Part shown: piece by piece, positions 17,157 to 26,006 of the stretch | How positions within the stretch are numbered: position 1 is the first letter of the stretch | How the letters are laid out: each line of letters begins with the position of its first letter | NCBI GenBank assembly: GCA_934572465.1 | Contig: CAKTLG010000007.1 | Span: 13,914 to 77,913 of the forward strand | Direction: 5' to 3' | From: an uncultured Oscillospiraceae bacterium | GTDB taxonomy: Bacteria; Bacillota; Clostridia; Oscillospirales; Oscillospiraceae | Length of the DNA: 64,000 nt | The notes under the pieces: model-generated | What the model was told of the DNA's origin: nothing | The model's database searches: none | The model's input: only the letters and a program-made list of their open reading frames with translations | Program-made: the position numbers and the translations under genes

Positions 17157-17639
17157 ATGAAAAGAAAGCTGCTTATTGTAAGCGCCGCGCTGGTTCTGTC
17201 GCTGGCGCTGACGGCCTGCGGCGGCGAGACCGCCACGAAAACGACGGACTCACTCAAGCAGGAGAGCCCCGCCTCCGGCACGGAGGAGGCCGCGCCGGAG
17301 CGCACCGTGACCGGCACGATGCTGCTGAACGGAGTGGAAACGGCCGTATATCTCGATGTGAGCGATACGGAGATCAATTTCCGGGACAGCGCCTCCGGCG
17401 GAACGCTGCTCGCCGTTGCAAAGTACCCTGAAGCGCTCACCGGCGCCGCCGAAGCGCTGAAAAGCTGCGACTACACCGACCTTGACGGGGACGGCAACAG
17501 CGAGCTGACCGCGGAATTCACATTTGCAGACGGCAGCACCGCAAGCCTTGTCTGGTTCCACACCGACGGAGGGCTGATCTACAACGAGGAATTCTCCCGT
17601 CTCCCCGGCGAGCTTCCCGCCTCCGGCGGTGAGCGTTAG
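17157..17639 (+). CDS. Lipoprotein with a calcium-loop-like motif
   Basis: The signal peptide ends in a lipobox (ALTACGG), giving a lipid-anchored mature protein in the 160-residue precursor. After a Ser/Glu linker it has a beta-rich domain and the loop DLDGDGNSELTAEFTFADG, an EF-hand-like or FG-GAP-like calcium loop that also appears in the lipoprotein at 31438. It is encoded 12 bases after the previous lipoprotein and is last in the cluster. Function unknown; a cell-surface accessory of the ABC system is possible. Confidence 0.75.
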   Translation: MKRKLLIVSAALVLSLALTACGGETATKTTDSLKQESPASGTEEAAPERTVTGTMLLNGVETAVYLDVSDTEINFRDSASGGTLLAVAKYPEALTGAAEALKSCDYTDLDGDGNSELTAEFTFADGSTASLVWFHTDGGLIYNEEFSRLPGELPASGGER

Positions 17640-17662
17640 GCCCCTCCCCTGCAAATGCTTCA

Positions 17663-17703
17663 GGCGCGTCCATACCGGTACCGGCATGGACGCGCCCTTT
17701 TGG
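17663..17703 (+). terminator. Terminator between convergent genes
   Basis: A long stem (GGCGCGTCCAT / ATGGACGCGCC) is followed by CTTTTT on the plus strand. It separates the exporter operon from the converging transferase gene. Confidence 0.85.
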
Positions 17704-17730
17704 CATTCCGTATGAAGCGAGCCGCGCGGT

Positions 17731-19359
17731 CTACCATGCGGCGACCGTGCCGTCGCAGCGCGGCTCGGTACCGGCGGCGTAGACGCCGTTTTCGCATTTC
17801 CAGATGATCTCGCCGCGCCCCATCGAAATACGATCGTCGATGACCTCGACCTCGTGTCCCATCGCGCGCAGCTGTTCGGCGATCGCCTCGCCCGCCTCGC
17901 GCTCAAGTTGGAGCTTTTTCCCGCCGATCCACTGGATGCGCGGCGCGTCGAGCGCCTCCTGCGGGTTCATGTGATAATCGAGCGTATTGACCAGCACCTC
18001 CACATGGCCCTGCGGCTGCATGAACGCGCCCATCACGCCGAAGGGGCCGACGGCCTCGCCGTCCTTGAGGAGAAAGCCGGGGATGATCGTATGGTAGGAC
18101 TTCTTCCCTCCGGCAAGGCAGTTGTCGCTCTCCGGATCGAGCGAGAAGTTCGCGCCGCGGTTTTGCAGCGAGATGCCCGTACCGGGAATGGCGACGCCCG
18201 CGCCGAAGGTCGTATAGTTGCTCTGGATCAGCGAGACCATGTTGCCCTCGCTGTCCGCAGTACAGAGGTAGATGGTGCCGCCGCAGTGCGGGTCGCCGGC
18301 CTCCGGCTCAAGCGCTTTGTCCGTGATCAGCGCGCGGCGGGCGGCAAGATACTCCGGCGAGAGCAGCTCGCTGACCTTTGTTTTCATATAGCGCGGGTCG
18401 GCAACGTAGGTCTTTGTGTCGGCAAAGGCCAGCTTGATGGCCTCAATGACCTTATGGTAGTGCGCCGCGCTCTCGCGCTGCGCGGGCAGCGCCATGCCGT
18501 CGAGCATCCCAAGCGCCATCAGCACCGTGATGCCGTGGCCGTTGGGCGGGATCTCACAGACGGTATAGCCACGGTAATCCTGCGTGATGGGCTCGACCCA
18601 TTCTGGCTGGTAGGCGCGGAAGTCCTCCTCGCAGAAGTATCCGCCCGTGGCGCGGGAATGGGCTACGATCTTCTCCATCAGCTCGCCGCGGTAATAGCTC
18701 TCGCATTCCGTTTCGGCAAGGGCGCGCATCGTGTCGGCATAGGCGGGGAAGCGGAAGATCTCGCCCGCGCGGTAGGGCGTGCCGTCCGGCTTCATAAAGC
18801 ACTGCCACCAGTATTCATGCGGCGCTGCATCCTTCTCCATGGCGCGCGCGATGCGCCTGCTGTCGCGCTCCCACTGGCGCGCGACATTCACCGGTACAGG
18901 ATAGCCATCCTCGGCATAGCGGATGGCGGGGGCAAAAAGCTCGGAAAGCGGCTTTGTGCCGAAGCGCCGGTTCAGCGCCGCCCAGCCCGCGGGCGCGCCC
19001 GGGACCATCGTGGGGAGCCACCCCTCTTTCGGCAGCGCGGCATAGCCTTCGGCGCGGAGGGTCTCCGCGCTGAGCGCCATGGGCGCCGTCCCGCTGGCAT
19101 TGAGGCCGTAGAGCCTCTTCTCCCGCTCGATCCATACGAGCGCGAAGCAGTCGGACCCAAGGCCGTTGCCCGTCGGCTCGAGCAGCGGCATCGCGCCCGC
19201 CATGGCGACGGCAGCGTCAACGGCATTGCCGCCGCTTTTCAGCACTGCCAGCCCGATCTGCGCGCCGAGCGGCACGCTCGTGCAGCACACTCCGTTCTTT
19301 GCGTAAACCACATTGCGCCGCGAGGCGTAGCGGTAGGTAAGCGGATCGTAATTCGGCAT
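17731..19359 (-). CDS. ggt: Cytosolic gamma-glutamyltransferase / Ntn-hydrolase
   Basis: The 542-residue protein is a full gamma-glutamyltransferase homologue. It has the SGGNAVDAAVAM and TGNGLGSDCF regions of the large subunit. The processing site reads CGGTIYLCTADSEGNMVS, with the nucleophile Thr near residue 362, followed by SLIQSNYTTFGAG and NRGANFSLD. It has no signal peptide, so it should act in the cytoplasm, like B. subtilis YwrD-type proteins. Its own consensus promoter lies upstream. It could release glutamate from gamma-glutamyl compounds or act as an amidohydrolase on other N-acyl substrates. The TAXI transporter cluster lies directly upstream on the same strand. Confidence 0.9.
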   Translation of the reverse strand: MPNYDPLTYRYASRRNVVYAKNGVCCTSVPLGAQIGLAVLKSGGNAVDAAVAMAGAMPLLEPTGNGLGSDCFALVWIEREKRLYGLNASGTAPMALSAETLRAEGYAALPKEGWLPTMVPGAPAGWAALNRRFGTKPLSELFAPAIRYAEDGYPVPVNVARQWERDSRRIARAMEKDAAPHEYWWQCFMKPDGTPYRAGEIFRFPAYADTMRALAETECESYYRGELMEKIVAHSRATGGYFCEEDFRAYQPEWVEPITQDYRGYTVCEIPPNGHGITVLMALGMLDGMALPAQRESAAHYHKVIEAIKLAFADTKTYVADPRYMKTKVSELLSPEYLAARRALITDKALEPEAGDPHCGGTIYLCTADSEGNMVSLIQSNYTTFGAGVAIPGTGISLQNRGANFSLDPESDNCLAGGKKSYHTIIPGFLLKDGEAVGPFGVMGAFMQPQGHVEVLVNTLDYHMNPQEALDAPRIQWIGGKKLQLEREAGEAIAEQLRAMGHEVEVIDDRISMGRGEIIWKCENGVYAAGTEPRCDGTVAAW

Positions 19360-19385
19360 GATCTTCTCTCCTTCTCTTTTTCTTC

Positions 19386-19414
19386 AGTATAACAGGGGCG
19401 CCGTGCGGACGCAA
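19386..19414 (-). promoter_or_regulatory. Promoter of the gamma-glutamyltransferase gene
   Basis: On the minus strand TTGCGT (19414-19409) and TATACT (19391-19386) are 17 bases apart, and the start codon follows 27 bases later after AAGGAGAG. Confidence 0.75.
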
Positions 19415-19445
19415 GAAAAAAGAGCGCACGGGGCGCTCCTTTTTC
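19414..19445 (-). terminator. Terminator of the TAXI-TRAP operon
   Basis: A GAGCGC/GCGCTC-based stem is flanked by A and T runs on both sides, so it can work in both directions. It lies 27 bases after the permease stop codon. Confidence 0.8.
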
Positions 19446-19471
19446 AGCGTTTATCCGGCTCCGCCCTGCCG

Positions 19472-21499
19472 TCAGCCCTGCGCCGGCGGCGCCGACACGG
19501 GTGCGGGCGGCTCGGGGCCCTTATGCTTGCGCTGATAGATCAGCTTCTGATAGCCGATGACGATGGCAAGCAGAACGATGCCGACGATATCGGTGAGCGT
19601 CTTGCTGTCGATGAGCAGCAGCGCGCCCGCCATCGAAAGAATACGCATCAGCCAGTTGAGGTTGCCGAAGAGGTAGCCTTCAACGGCGGCGGCGATCATC
19701 ACAACGCCGATGCACGAGCTGATGACGACCTGCGTACCGCTGAGCAGCGTGACATTCTCAAGCAGCAGCTGCGGGTTGTACATGAACATATATGGGATGA
19801 TGAAGCCCGCCAGCGCAAGGCGCACGGACTGCCAGCCCGTCTTCATCGGGCTTCCGCCGGAAAGTCCCGCCGCAGCAAAGGAAGCCAGCGCGACCGGAGG
19901 CGTGAGGTTGGCGAACATCGCGTAGTAGAAGCAGAACAGGTGCGCGGCAAGCTCGGGCTGGCCCAGCTCGACGAGCGCGGGCGCAGCGATGGTCGCCGTG
20001 ATGAGATAGGACGGGATAGAGGGCAGGCCCATGCCGAGGATCATGCAGGTGATCATCGTAAAAACAAGCGTGAGCAGGACGCTGGACTGGCCGATGCGGA
20101 TGATGGCGTGCGCCACATTGAGGGCGAAGCCGGTCATGCCGCACACACCGACGATGATGCCGACGCAGGCGCAGGCGATGGCCACGGAAACGGTGGACTT
20201 CGCGCCGGCGACAAAGGCGTCGCAGATATCCTTAAGGCTCATGCGGCTGATGGGGCGCATTTCCGCGACGATGATCGTGACGATGATGGTCCAGAACGCG
20301 CTGAAGATGACCGTGCGGCCGCTCCAGATGAGCATGTAGAGCAGGAATGCGATGGGGATGAGCAGATGACCGCGCTCCTTCATGACCTTACCGGGCTTTG
20401 GCATCTGCTCCTTGGGCAGACCGTTGAGATGCTCCTTGGTCGCGCGCATCTGCACCTGAACGAGAATGCCGCCGTAATACAGCAGCGCGGGAATGACGGC
20501 CGCCTTGATGATCACGCCGTACTGCACGCCCAGCGTTTCCGCCATGACGAAGGCCGCCGCGCCCATGATCGGGGGCAGAAGCTGTCCGCCGACGGAGGCC
20601 GTCGCCTCGACCGAGCCGGCAAACTCCTTGGAGTAGCCGGTCTTCTTCATCAGGGGGATGGTAAAGGTACCCGTGGTGACGACGTTCGCAACGGCAGAGC
20701 CGTTGATGGAGCCGAGGAAGCCGGAGGCCAGCACCGCGACCTTCGCGGGGCCGCCCTTGGTGTGGCCGGCAAGGGCGTTTGCGATATCGTTGAAGAACTG
20801 GCCCATGCCGCACTTGTTCATCACCTCACCGAAGATGATAAACAGCACGATATAGGTCGCAGCCACCTTGACCGAGGTGCCGTAAATGCCGTAGATATCC
20901 GTCGTGAGATAGGTGACGATGCGGTGCCAGTTGTAGCCGCGGTGCATGAAAATGCCCGGCATATAGCGCCCAAAGAGCGCATAGATGAGGAAGATGATCG
21001 ACAGAATGCTCAGCGCAGGGCCGCTCAGGCGGCGGGAGCACTCAAGCACCAGCAGGATGAGGATGGTGCCCATGATAATGTCGATCGTCTCGCCCTGAAA
21101 GCCGGTGGAGATGAACACCGGATAGCGGATGAACACATAGATCGGCATGATCGCGGAAAGCGCGAAAAGGATCCAGTCGTACCATGCCACCTTCTTGCGG
21201 CTGGACTTTTTGAAGGCCGGATAGAGCAGGAAGCCGATCACCAGCACAAGGCCGACGTGGATGGCGTGGTGCTTGATGTTGACCATCTGCAGAATGCGGA
21301 TGCCGGAGGCATAGGCCAGATGGTAGAGCGTAAAGGCAAGGCAGAGGAAATAGACCAGCTTGTTGAGCCAGCTTGCCTCGAATTTGCGGGTGCGGGATTC
21401 TTTTTCATATTTCTCCATGATCTCCGCGCCCTTGGAGGCGTCGATCGGAGAGGCGTCGGCCACAGCAGCGGCAGCGGCGTTCTTTTCAAGGTCAGCCAC
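19472..21499 (-). CDS. TRAP transporter permease, fused 4TM/12TM type (TAXI family)
   Basis: The 675-residue protein contains the small (DctQ-like) and large (DctM-like) subunits in one chain, as usual for TAXI-type TRAP transporters. About 16 membrane helices are visible. The large part has GFLGSINGSAVANVVTTGTF, EATASVGGQLLPPIMGAAAF and GMGLPSIPSYLITA. I start at GTG 21499, because AAGGGGG lies upstream and the frame before it overlaps the DUF1850 gene. It overlaps that gene by 8 bases. With the receptor at 22095 it should import an organic acid by ion-coupled transport. The substrate cannot be read from the sequence. Confidence 0.93.
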   Translation of the reverse strand: MADLEKNAAAAAVADASPIDASKGAEIMEKYEKESRTRKFEASWLNKLVYFLCLAFTLYHLAYASGIRILQMVNIKHHAIHVGLVLVIGFLLYPAFKKSSRKKVAWYDWILFALSAIMPIYVFIRYPVFISTGFQGETIDIIMGTILILLVLECSRRLSGPALSILSIIFLIYALFGRYMPGIFMHRGYNWHRIVTYLTTDIYGIYGTSVKVAATYIVLFIIFGEVMNKCGMGQFFNDIANALAGHTKGGPAKVAVLASGFLGSINGSAVANVVTTGTFTIPLMKKTGYSKEFAGSVEATASVGGQLLPPIMGAAAFVMAETLGVQYGVIIKAAVIPALLYYGGILVQVQMRATKEHLNGLPKEQMPKPGKVMKERGHLLIPIAFLLYMLIWSGRTVIFSAFWTIIVTIIVAEMRPISRMSLKDICDAFVAGAKSTVSVAIACACVGIIVGVCGMTGFALNVAHAIIRIGQSSVLLTLVFTMITCMILGMGLPSIPSYLITATIAAPALVELGQPELAAHLFCFYYAMFANLTPPVALASFAAAGLSGGSPMKTGWQSVRLALAGFIIPYMFMYNPQLLLENVTLLSGTQVVISSCIGVVMIAAAVEGYLFGNLNWLMRILSMAGALLLIDSKTLTDIVGIVLLAIVIGYQKLIYQRKHKGPEPPAPVSAPPAQG

Positions 21500-21995
21500 G
21501 GAAAAGGTACCCCCTTGTCGTAATGATTTTTGCCTCGACGCGGCTCGCGTCGGGCAAAGAGCGGAAGTCGAATATCTCAACGCCGTTGAGCGTAAAGACC
21601 TTCATATATTTGTTCGAGGTGATCCAGTGCAGCGTGGGGAAGCGGCTGTTGATATCCTCCATCCACACCAGCCCGTCCTCGATGCGCGTCGGCACATCCA
21701 TCTCGGCGGGAATGCCGGCGCCATAGCCCGCCACGGCGATCGCGTCCAGATTGAATTGCAGATCGTCCGTCACGGAGTAGAATTCATACCACGGAATATG
21801 CTCAAAGGAATGCTCGATCTCGAGCGAAAGCGTGTCGCCCGCAGCGACGGGCCACGCGGCGATACGGGTATCGTCCGCACGGTCGCGGAGCTCCAGCTCC
21901 GTGCCGCTGGGGATCAAAAAGGCAAAGTAAGCGGCCAGCAGCAGCGCGAGCATCGCGCCGAGCGCCGGCAGGCGGGGCCTGATGACTTGTTTCAT
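21492..21995 (-). CDS. DUF1850-family protein of the TAXI-TRAP operon
   Basis: This 167-residue protein has one N-terminal membrane helix (LPALGAMLALLLAAYFAFLIP) and an outer beta-rich domain with LSLEIEHSFEHIPWYEFYSV, the DUF1850 hallmark, and a C-terminal LDGVEI/FDFRSL-like part. DUF1850 genes commonly sit between TAXI receptor and fused permease, as here. I choose the ATG at 21995 over the GTG at 22052 because the latter lies inside a strong hairpin. No clear Shine-Dalgarno site is visible. Role unknown; probably an assembly or coupling partner. Confidence 0.85.
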   Translation of the reverse strand: MKQVIRPRLPALGAMLALLLAAYFAFLIPSGTELELRDRADDTRIAAWPVAAGDTLSLEIEHSFEHIPWYEFYSVTDDLQFNLDAIAVAGYGAGIPAEMDVPTRIEDGLVWMEDINSRFPTLHWITSNKYMKVFTLNGVEIFDFRSLPDASRVEAKIITTRGYLFRG

Positions 21996-22009
21996 AGCAG
22001 CGTATGCGG

Positions 22010-22049
22010 AAAAGCGGCGCGGGCGGGCTGAGCCGCCCGCGCCGCTTTT
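22010..22049 (-). terminator. Intercistronic hairpin between receptor and permease genes
   Basis: A perfect 17-base stem (starting AAAAGCGGCGCGGGCGG) with a 6-base loop lies between the TAXI receptor gene and DUF1850, ending in CTTTTCC on the minus strand. It probably acts as a partial terminator or mRNA end, so that more receptor than permease is made. Confidence 0.75.
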
Positions 22050-22094
22050 CACTTTTCTCTTCTCTGTGCCGATCGGCCGTCAGAGTCGGGACAA

Positions 22095-23129
22095 TCAGTT
22101 GATGTAGCCGTTGTCCTTCCAGAACGCCTCGGCGCCTGGGTGCAGCGGGAGCTGGATGTCGTCCACGCCGAAGGTGATGTCGATGTTCTTATCGGCGGCG
22201 TTGTGGGACGCCTTGATGGTGGAAATGTTGGCGAAGATGCCCTCGAGCATGTCGTAGACCATCGCGTCGCTCAGATCCTTGCGCACGAGCATGATGTTGT
22301 AAACGAACAGGCCCTCAACATCCTCCGTGTTGTTGTAGGTGCCGGCGGGGATGACGGACTTGGCGTAGTACGGATACTCGGCAACGAGCTTGTCGCGGCC
22401 CTCGCCGTCGATGGGGACAACGACCATGTCATACTGCACGCCCAGATCCATAACGGTCGCGTTGGGCAGGCCCGAGGTGACGAACACCGCGTCGCACTGG
22501 CCGTTCTTCATGTTGTCGATGGCTTCGCCGTAAGCGAGGTAGTCGGGCGTGATGTCATCATAGGTGATGCCGTAGGCGTTGAGGATCATGCGGGCGTTGA
22601 TCTCCACGCCGGAGTTCGCCGCGCCGACGCCCACGCGCTTGCCGCGCAGGTCCTCAACGGACTTGATGCCGGTATCGGCAACGGTGACGAGCTGAACGTA
22701 GTTCGGCCACAGGCGCATCAGCGCGCGCAGGTCGCTGGCCTCGCCCTTGCCCTCATACGCGCCGGTGCCGGTGTAGGCCTGCATGACGGCGTCCTGCATG
22801 GCGATGGCGATCTCAGCGTCGCCGTTGAGGATGTTCTGGATGTTCTGGCCGGTGGCGTTGGTCGCCTCGGCGGAGGTCTGATAGCCGTACTCCTTCAGCG
22901 CGGTGGCAAAGGCGCCGCCGATGGGGAAGTAAATGCCGGAGGTCGGGCCGGTGCCGACGGTGATGAACTGCTTGGAGCGCTCGGCCGCGGTCAGACCTTT
23001 GGTCTCCTCGGTCTGCTGATTGTCGCCGGCAGTATCGCCGGTGTTGGCGTCATCGGCGGCCTTATCGCCGCAGGCGACGAGGGACAGCACCATAATGAGT
23101 GCCAGCGCGAGAGACAGGAACTTTTTCAT
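22095..23129 (-). CDS. TAXI-family TRAP transporter solute receptor (lipoprotein)
   Basis: The 344-residue precursor has a signal peptide with lipobox (LSLVACG, Cys20). The mature protein shows the TAXI receptor signature: ITVGTGPTSGIYFPIGGAFATAL, then TNATGQNIQNILNGDAEIAIA, DLRGKRVGVGAANSGVEINAR and GQCDAVFVTSGLPNATVMDL. These receptors bind carboxylates such as glutamate or alpha-keto acids. It is first in the operon and faces the LytS/LytR pair across a shared control region. Start at 23129 with GAAGGAGAG upstream. Confidence 0.95.
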   Translation of the reverse strand: MKKFLSLALALIMVLSLVACGDKAADDANTGDTAGDNQQTEETKGLTAAERSKQFITVGTGPTSGIYFPIGGAFATALKEYGYQTSAEATNATGQNIQNILNGDAEIAIAMQDAVMQAYTGTGAYEGKGEASDLRALMRLWPNYVQLVTVADTGIKSVEDLRGKRVGVGAANSGVEINARMILNAYGITYDDITPDYLAYGEAIDNMKNGQCDAVFVTSGLPNATVMDLGVQYDMVVVPIDGEGRDKLVAEYPYYAKSVIPAGTYNNTEDVEGLFVYNIMLVRKDLSDAMVYDMLEGIFANISTIKASHNAADKNIDITFGVDDIQLPLHPGAEAFWKDNGYIN

Positions 23130-23214
23130 CTTGATTTCTCTCCTTCTTCGTTTGTATTTTTCCCCTGCCGCTTCCGGCAGGGTCGGGACAAAGCGTGTCC
23201 CGCTCTATGTGTGA

Positions 23215-23242
23215 ATAATATGTGAATTTTTGAACAATGCAA
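23215..23242 (-). promoter_or_regulatory. Promoter of the TAXI-TRAP operon
   Basis: On the minus strand TTGCAT (23242-23237) and TATTAT (23220-23215) have a 16-base spacer. A LytTR-like site begins 11 bases upstream of the -35, a typical activator position. The leader also contains a small hairpin built on CGGGACA/TGTCCCG. Confidence 0.7.
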
Positions 23243-23252
23243 GGGTTTTCTG

Positions 23253-23303
23253 GTGAACGGTAACTATCCGCGCGTCAACCGTTCATTTCGGCGCGTGAAC
23301 GGT
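23253..23303. promoter_or_regulatory. Three LytTR-like binding sites between the TAXI operon and lytS/lytR genes
   Basis: The 9-mer ACCGTTCA(T/C) occurs at 23278-23286 on the plus strand and, inverted, as GTGAACGGT at 23253-23261 and 23295-23303. The forward copy fits the LytTR consensus (T/A)(A/C)(C/A)GTTN(A/G)(T/G) fully; the others miss the last position. The neighbouring gene at 25100 encodes a LytTR regulator. Confidence 0.7.
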
Positions 23304-23352
23304 TCTATCCACTTTCCATACATTTTTGCGGCTTATTTTCCATTTTCCCCTA

Positions 23353-23381
23353 TTGAAAAGCGGAAAAACACCTGTTATACT
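23353..23381 (+). promoter_or_regulatory. Promoter of the LytS/LytR-type operon
   Basis: TTGAAA (23353-23358) and TATACT (23376-23381) have a 17-base spacer, 34 bases before the kinase start codon, which follows AAAGGAG. Confidence 0.8.
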
Positions 23382-23414
23382 GCATTTATAAATCCTTAAT
23401 AAAGGAGCTGTGCC

Positions 23415-25085
23415 ATGCAGGACAACCTGTTTTTCTCGCTCGTGCTCAATATCAGTCTGCTCGTGCTGATGGCCACCGTGCTCACCGAGCTGCGCCCGCT
23501 GCGCATGATGCTCAAGCGGCAGGACCGCTCCGTCAAAAACCAGTTCGTGCTGGGCGTCATCTTCGGCATCCTCTCAGTGAGCTGCACCTATACCGGCCTG
23601 TCCTTTCAGGGCGCCGTCGTCAACACGCGCGTGGTGAGCACCGTGGCCGCCGGACTCGTCGGCGGGCCGGTGAGCGGCATATGCGCAGGACTCATCAGCG
23701 GCGTCCACCGCTATCTCTACGATCCCGCCGGCTTCACCTCGCTCGCCTGCGGCGTCGGCACCTTTTTCTTCGGCGTCATCGGCGCGGTGAGCTACCGCTG
23801 GTTCACGCGCCGCTCCCGCCGCACGAGCGACCTTGTGTTCATCACGCTCGTTGCCGAGCTGGTCCAGTGCGGACTCATCCTGCTGCTGGCCAAGCCCTTT
23901 TCCGCCGCCCTTGCGCTGGAGGAATCCATTCTGCTGCCGAAGATCCTCGTCAATTCGCTCGGTCTTGTGGCATTCATGCGCATCCTCGACCGGCTCAACC
24001 GCGACCTGATGATCGAGCTGGCCGAGCAGCAGGCCGTCGCGCTGCTCATCGCGCAGGAGTGCCTGCCCTATCTGCGCCGCGGCATCAACGACCGCGAGGG
24101 CTTGCAGCAGGCTGTGAACATCGTGCGGGAAAAGCTCCCCGGTTTTCAGGTCGCGCTGTCGGACCGCACGCAGATCCTCGCCGCGAGCGGCGGCTCGCTT
24201 CCGGCTTCGCCGCTCCCCGCTTTCGCGCGCGAGGCCATGGCGGGCGATCGCTCCGTCGTCGCCGGCGAGCTGCCCGAGATCCCCGGCTTCGCCGGTCTCG
24301 CCGCGCCGCTGCGCAAGGACGACAGCGTCATCGGCGCGCTGCTGCTCAAGGTGCCCACAGGGCCAAACCTCGTGCTCGACGCCGACGTGCGCACGCTGGA
24401 GAGTCTGGCCGAGTTTTTCTCCGTCATGCTCGAGCTGGGCGAGACGGAGCATCAGATCGCGCTGCGAAAGCAGGCGGAGTTCCGCGCGCTGCAATCGCAG
24501 ATCAACCCGCACTTCCTTTTTAACGCGCTCAACACTATCTCCGGCCTGTGTCTGACAGATCCCGACCGCGCCTGCAAGACCGTGCTCGTCCTCGCCGACT
24601 ACTTCCGCCAGACGCTCACGATCAACGAGCCCTTCGTCTCGCTCGAGCAGGAGATCGCCAATGTGGACAACTACCTCATGCTGACCGAGGCGCGCTTTGA
24701 GGGCGCGCTGCACATCCACTGCGAGCTGCCCGACGATCTGCACGCGCTGCGTTTGCCGCCGCTCATCCTGCAGCCCGTGGTGGAGAACGCCGTGCGCCAC
24801 GGCTTCGTCGCCGTGGACGACCGCCGCGTCAGCCTCGTCATCCGGCAGGACAGCGAGCGCGCCTACATCCGCGTCAGCGATCAGGGCCGCGGCTTTCCGC
24901 CGGAGGTACTGCGCAAGCTCGACGATCCGAACGACCCGACCTATACCGGCCTTTTCAACGTGCGCAAGCGTCTGCGCAGCATCTACGGCGACCAATGCAG
25001 CTTCACCATCGACAGCAGCGAAAAGGGCTCCACCGTTTCCTTCTCCATCCCGCTCGTCCCGCCCCGTATGCCGGATATCGCCTGA
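23415..25085 (+). CDS. LytS-type sensor histidine kinase
   Basis: The 556-residue kinase has the 5TM-LYT membrane sensor (residues 1-180; GGPVSGICAGLISGVHRY motif), a GAF-like middle domain (about 210-340), the His_kinase box LQSQINPHFLFNALNTI (His near residue 363) and an ATPase domain with LQPVVENAVRHGF and DQGRGFPPEVL. This is the architecture of LytS, BtsS/YehU and similar kinases that sense small carboxylates and switch on an uptake system. It is encoded 15 bases upstream of its regulator and divergently from a TAXI-TRAP transporter, which is its probable target. Confidence 0.94.
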   Translation: MQDNLFFSLVLNISLLVLMATVLTELRPLRMMLKRQDRSVKNQFVLGVIFGILSVSCTYTGLSFQGAVVNTRVVSTVAAGLVGGPVSGICAGLISGVHRYLYDPAGFTSLACGVGTFFFGVIGAVSYRWFTRRSRRTSDLVFITLVAELVQCGLILLLAKPFSAALALEESILLPKILVNSLGLVAFMRILDRLNRDLMIELAEQQAVALLIAQECLPYLRRGINDREGLQQAVNIVREKLPGFQVALSDRTQILAASGGSLPASPLPAFAREAMAGDRSVVAGELPEIPGFAGLAAPLRKDDSVIGALLLKVPTGPNLVLDADVRTLESLAEFFSVMLELGETEHQIALRKQAEFRALQSQINPHFLFNALNTISGLCLTDPDRACKTVLVLADYFRQTLTINEPFVSLEQEIANVDNYLMLTEARFEGALHIHCELPDDLHALRLPPLILQPVVENAVRHGFVAVDDRRVSLVIRQDSERAYIRVSDQGRGFPPEVLRKLDDPNDPTYTGLFNVRKRLRSIYGDQCSFTIDSSEKGSTVSFSIPLVPPRMPDIA

Positions 25086-25099
25086 AAGGAGAGCTTCTC

Positions 25100-25819
25100 A
25101 TGCGCATTGCCGTGATCGACGACGAAAAGTACTCCCGCGTTGCCCTGATCCACCAGATCCGCCAGCTCCTGCCGAATGCCGAGCTTGCCGAGGCCAGCAG
25201 CGGCACGCAGGCCATAGAGCTGCTGGAAAAGCAGAGCTTCGACGTGCTCTTTCTCGACATCCACCTCGGCGACATGGAGGGCACGACCATCGCCGCCCTC
25301 GCCCGCCGGCTGATGCCGTCGGCAAAGATCATCTTTGCGACCGCCTACTCCGAGTATGCCGTGCGCGCCTTCGAGCTGCGTGCGGACGACTATATCCTCA
25401 AGCCCTTTGACCCCGACCGCATCCGCGAGGCGCTTGACCGCTGCACTGCCCCCGCCTCCGTCATGCCCGCGCCGCCCGCGCTGCACCGCATCGCCGTGAA
25501 CAGCAACCGCAGCACCACGCTGCTCGACACGGACGAGATCACCTACATCGAGACCGACGGCGTAGGGCGCGGCTGCATTCTCCACACCATTTCCGGCCGG
25601 AGCTATCCCGACACGACCTCGCTCGGCGAGTATGAGGGCAAGCTCGGCAAGCAGGACTTCTACCGCATCCACAAGACCTGCATCGTCCAGCTGCGCTATA
25701 TCGAGAGCATCTTCCCATGGACCGGCAACGGCTTCGCCCTGCGCGTGCGCGGCACCGATTCCGTGCTGCCCATCAGCCGCGAGCGCGTGCGCGAGCTGCG
25801 CCGCCGGCTGAACATCTGA
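25100..25819 (+). CDS. LytR/AlgR-family response regulator (LytTR DNA-binding domain)
   Basis: The 240-residue protein has a receiver domain (MRIAVIDDEKYSR; DVLFLDIHLGDMEG with the phospho-Asp; KPFDP) and a C-terminal LytTR domain (about 130-240) with DEITYIETDGVGRGCILHT, FYRIHKTCIVQLRYIESI and ISRERVRELRRRL. GAAAGGAG precedes the ATG at 25100. It should bind the ACCGTTCA-type sites between 23253 and 23303 and control the TAXI-TRAP operon and possibly itself. Confidence 0.94.
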   Translation: MRIAVIDDEKYSRVALIHQIRQLLPNAELAEASSGTQAIELLEKQSFDVLFLDIHLGDMEGTTIAALARRLMPSAKIIFATAYSEYAVRAFELRADDYILKPFDPDRIREALDRCTAPASVMPAPPALHRIAVNSNRSTTLLDTDEITYIETDGVGRGCILHTISGRSYPDTTSLGEYEGKLGKQDFYRIHKTCIVQLRYIESIFPWTGNGFALRVRGTDSVLPISRERVRELRRRLNI

Positions 25820-25868
25820 GGAACTCCGCAAGCGGACGTCCCCGTTCTTTCCCTCCGCAATGCATCAG

Positions 25869-25903
25869 GCCCGTGAGACCGGCGGTCTCACGGGCTCTTT
25901 TCG
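25869..25903 (+). terminator. Rho-independent terminator after the LytR-type gene
   Basis: Stem GCCCGTGAGACC / GGTCTCACGGGC with a 3-base loop, followed by TCTTTTCGTTT. Confidence 0.92.
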
Positions 25904-26006
25904 TTTCGCGCCAGCGGCCGAGAAAAAGCTGCGCCGCCGAGGCCGCCCCATTCGGGAGCCGTCCGCGCCTTCTCCTCCCCGCGCGCATCCGGTAGGCGTT
26001 CATCCC

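Noticed and set aside
19358..21523. 721-residue plus-strand frame opposite the TRAP permease
   Set aside because: Strongly biased in Asp, His, Arg and Gly, the usual reverse complement of a hydrophobic membrane protein gene.
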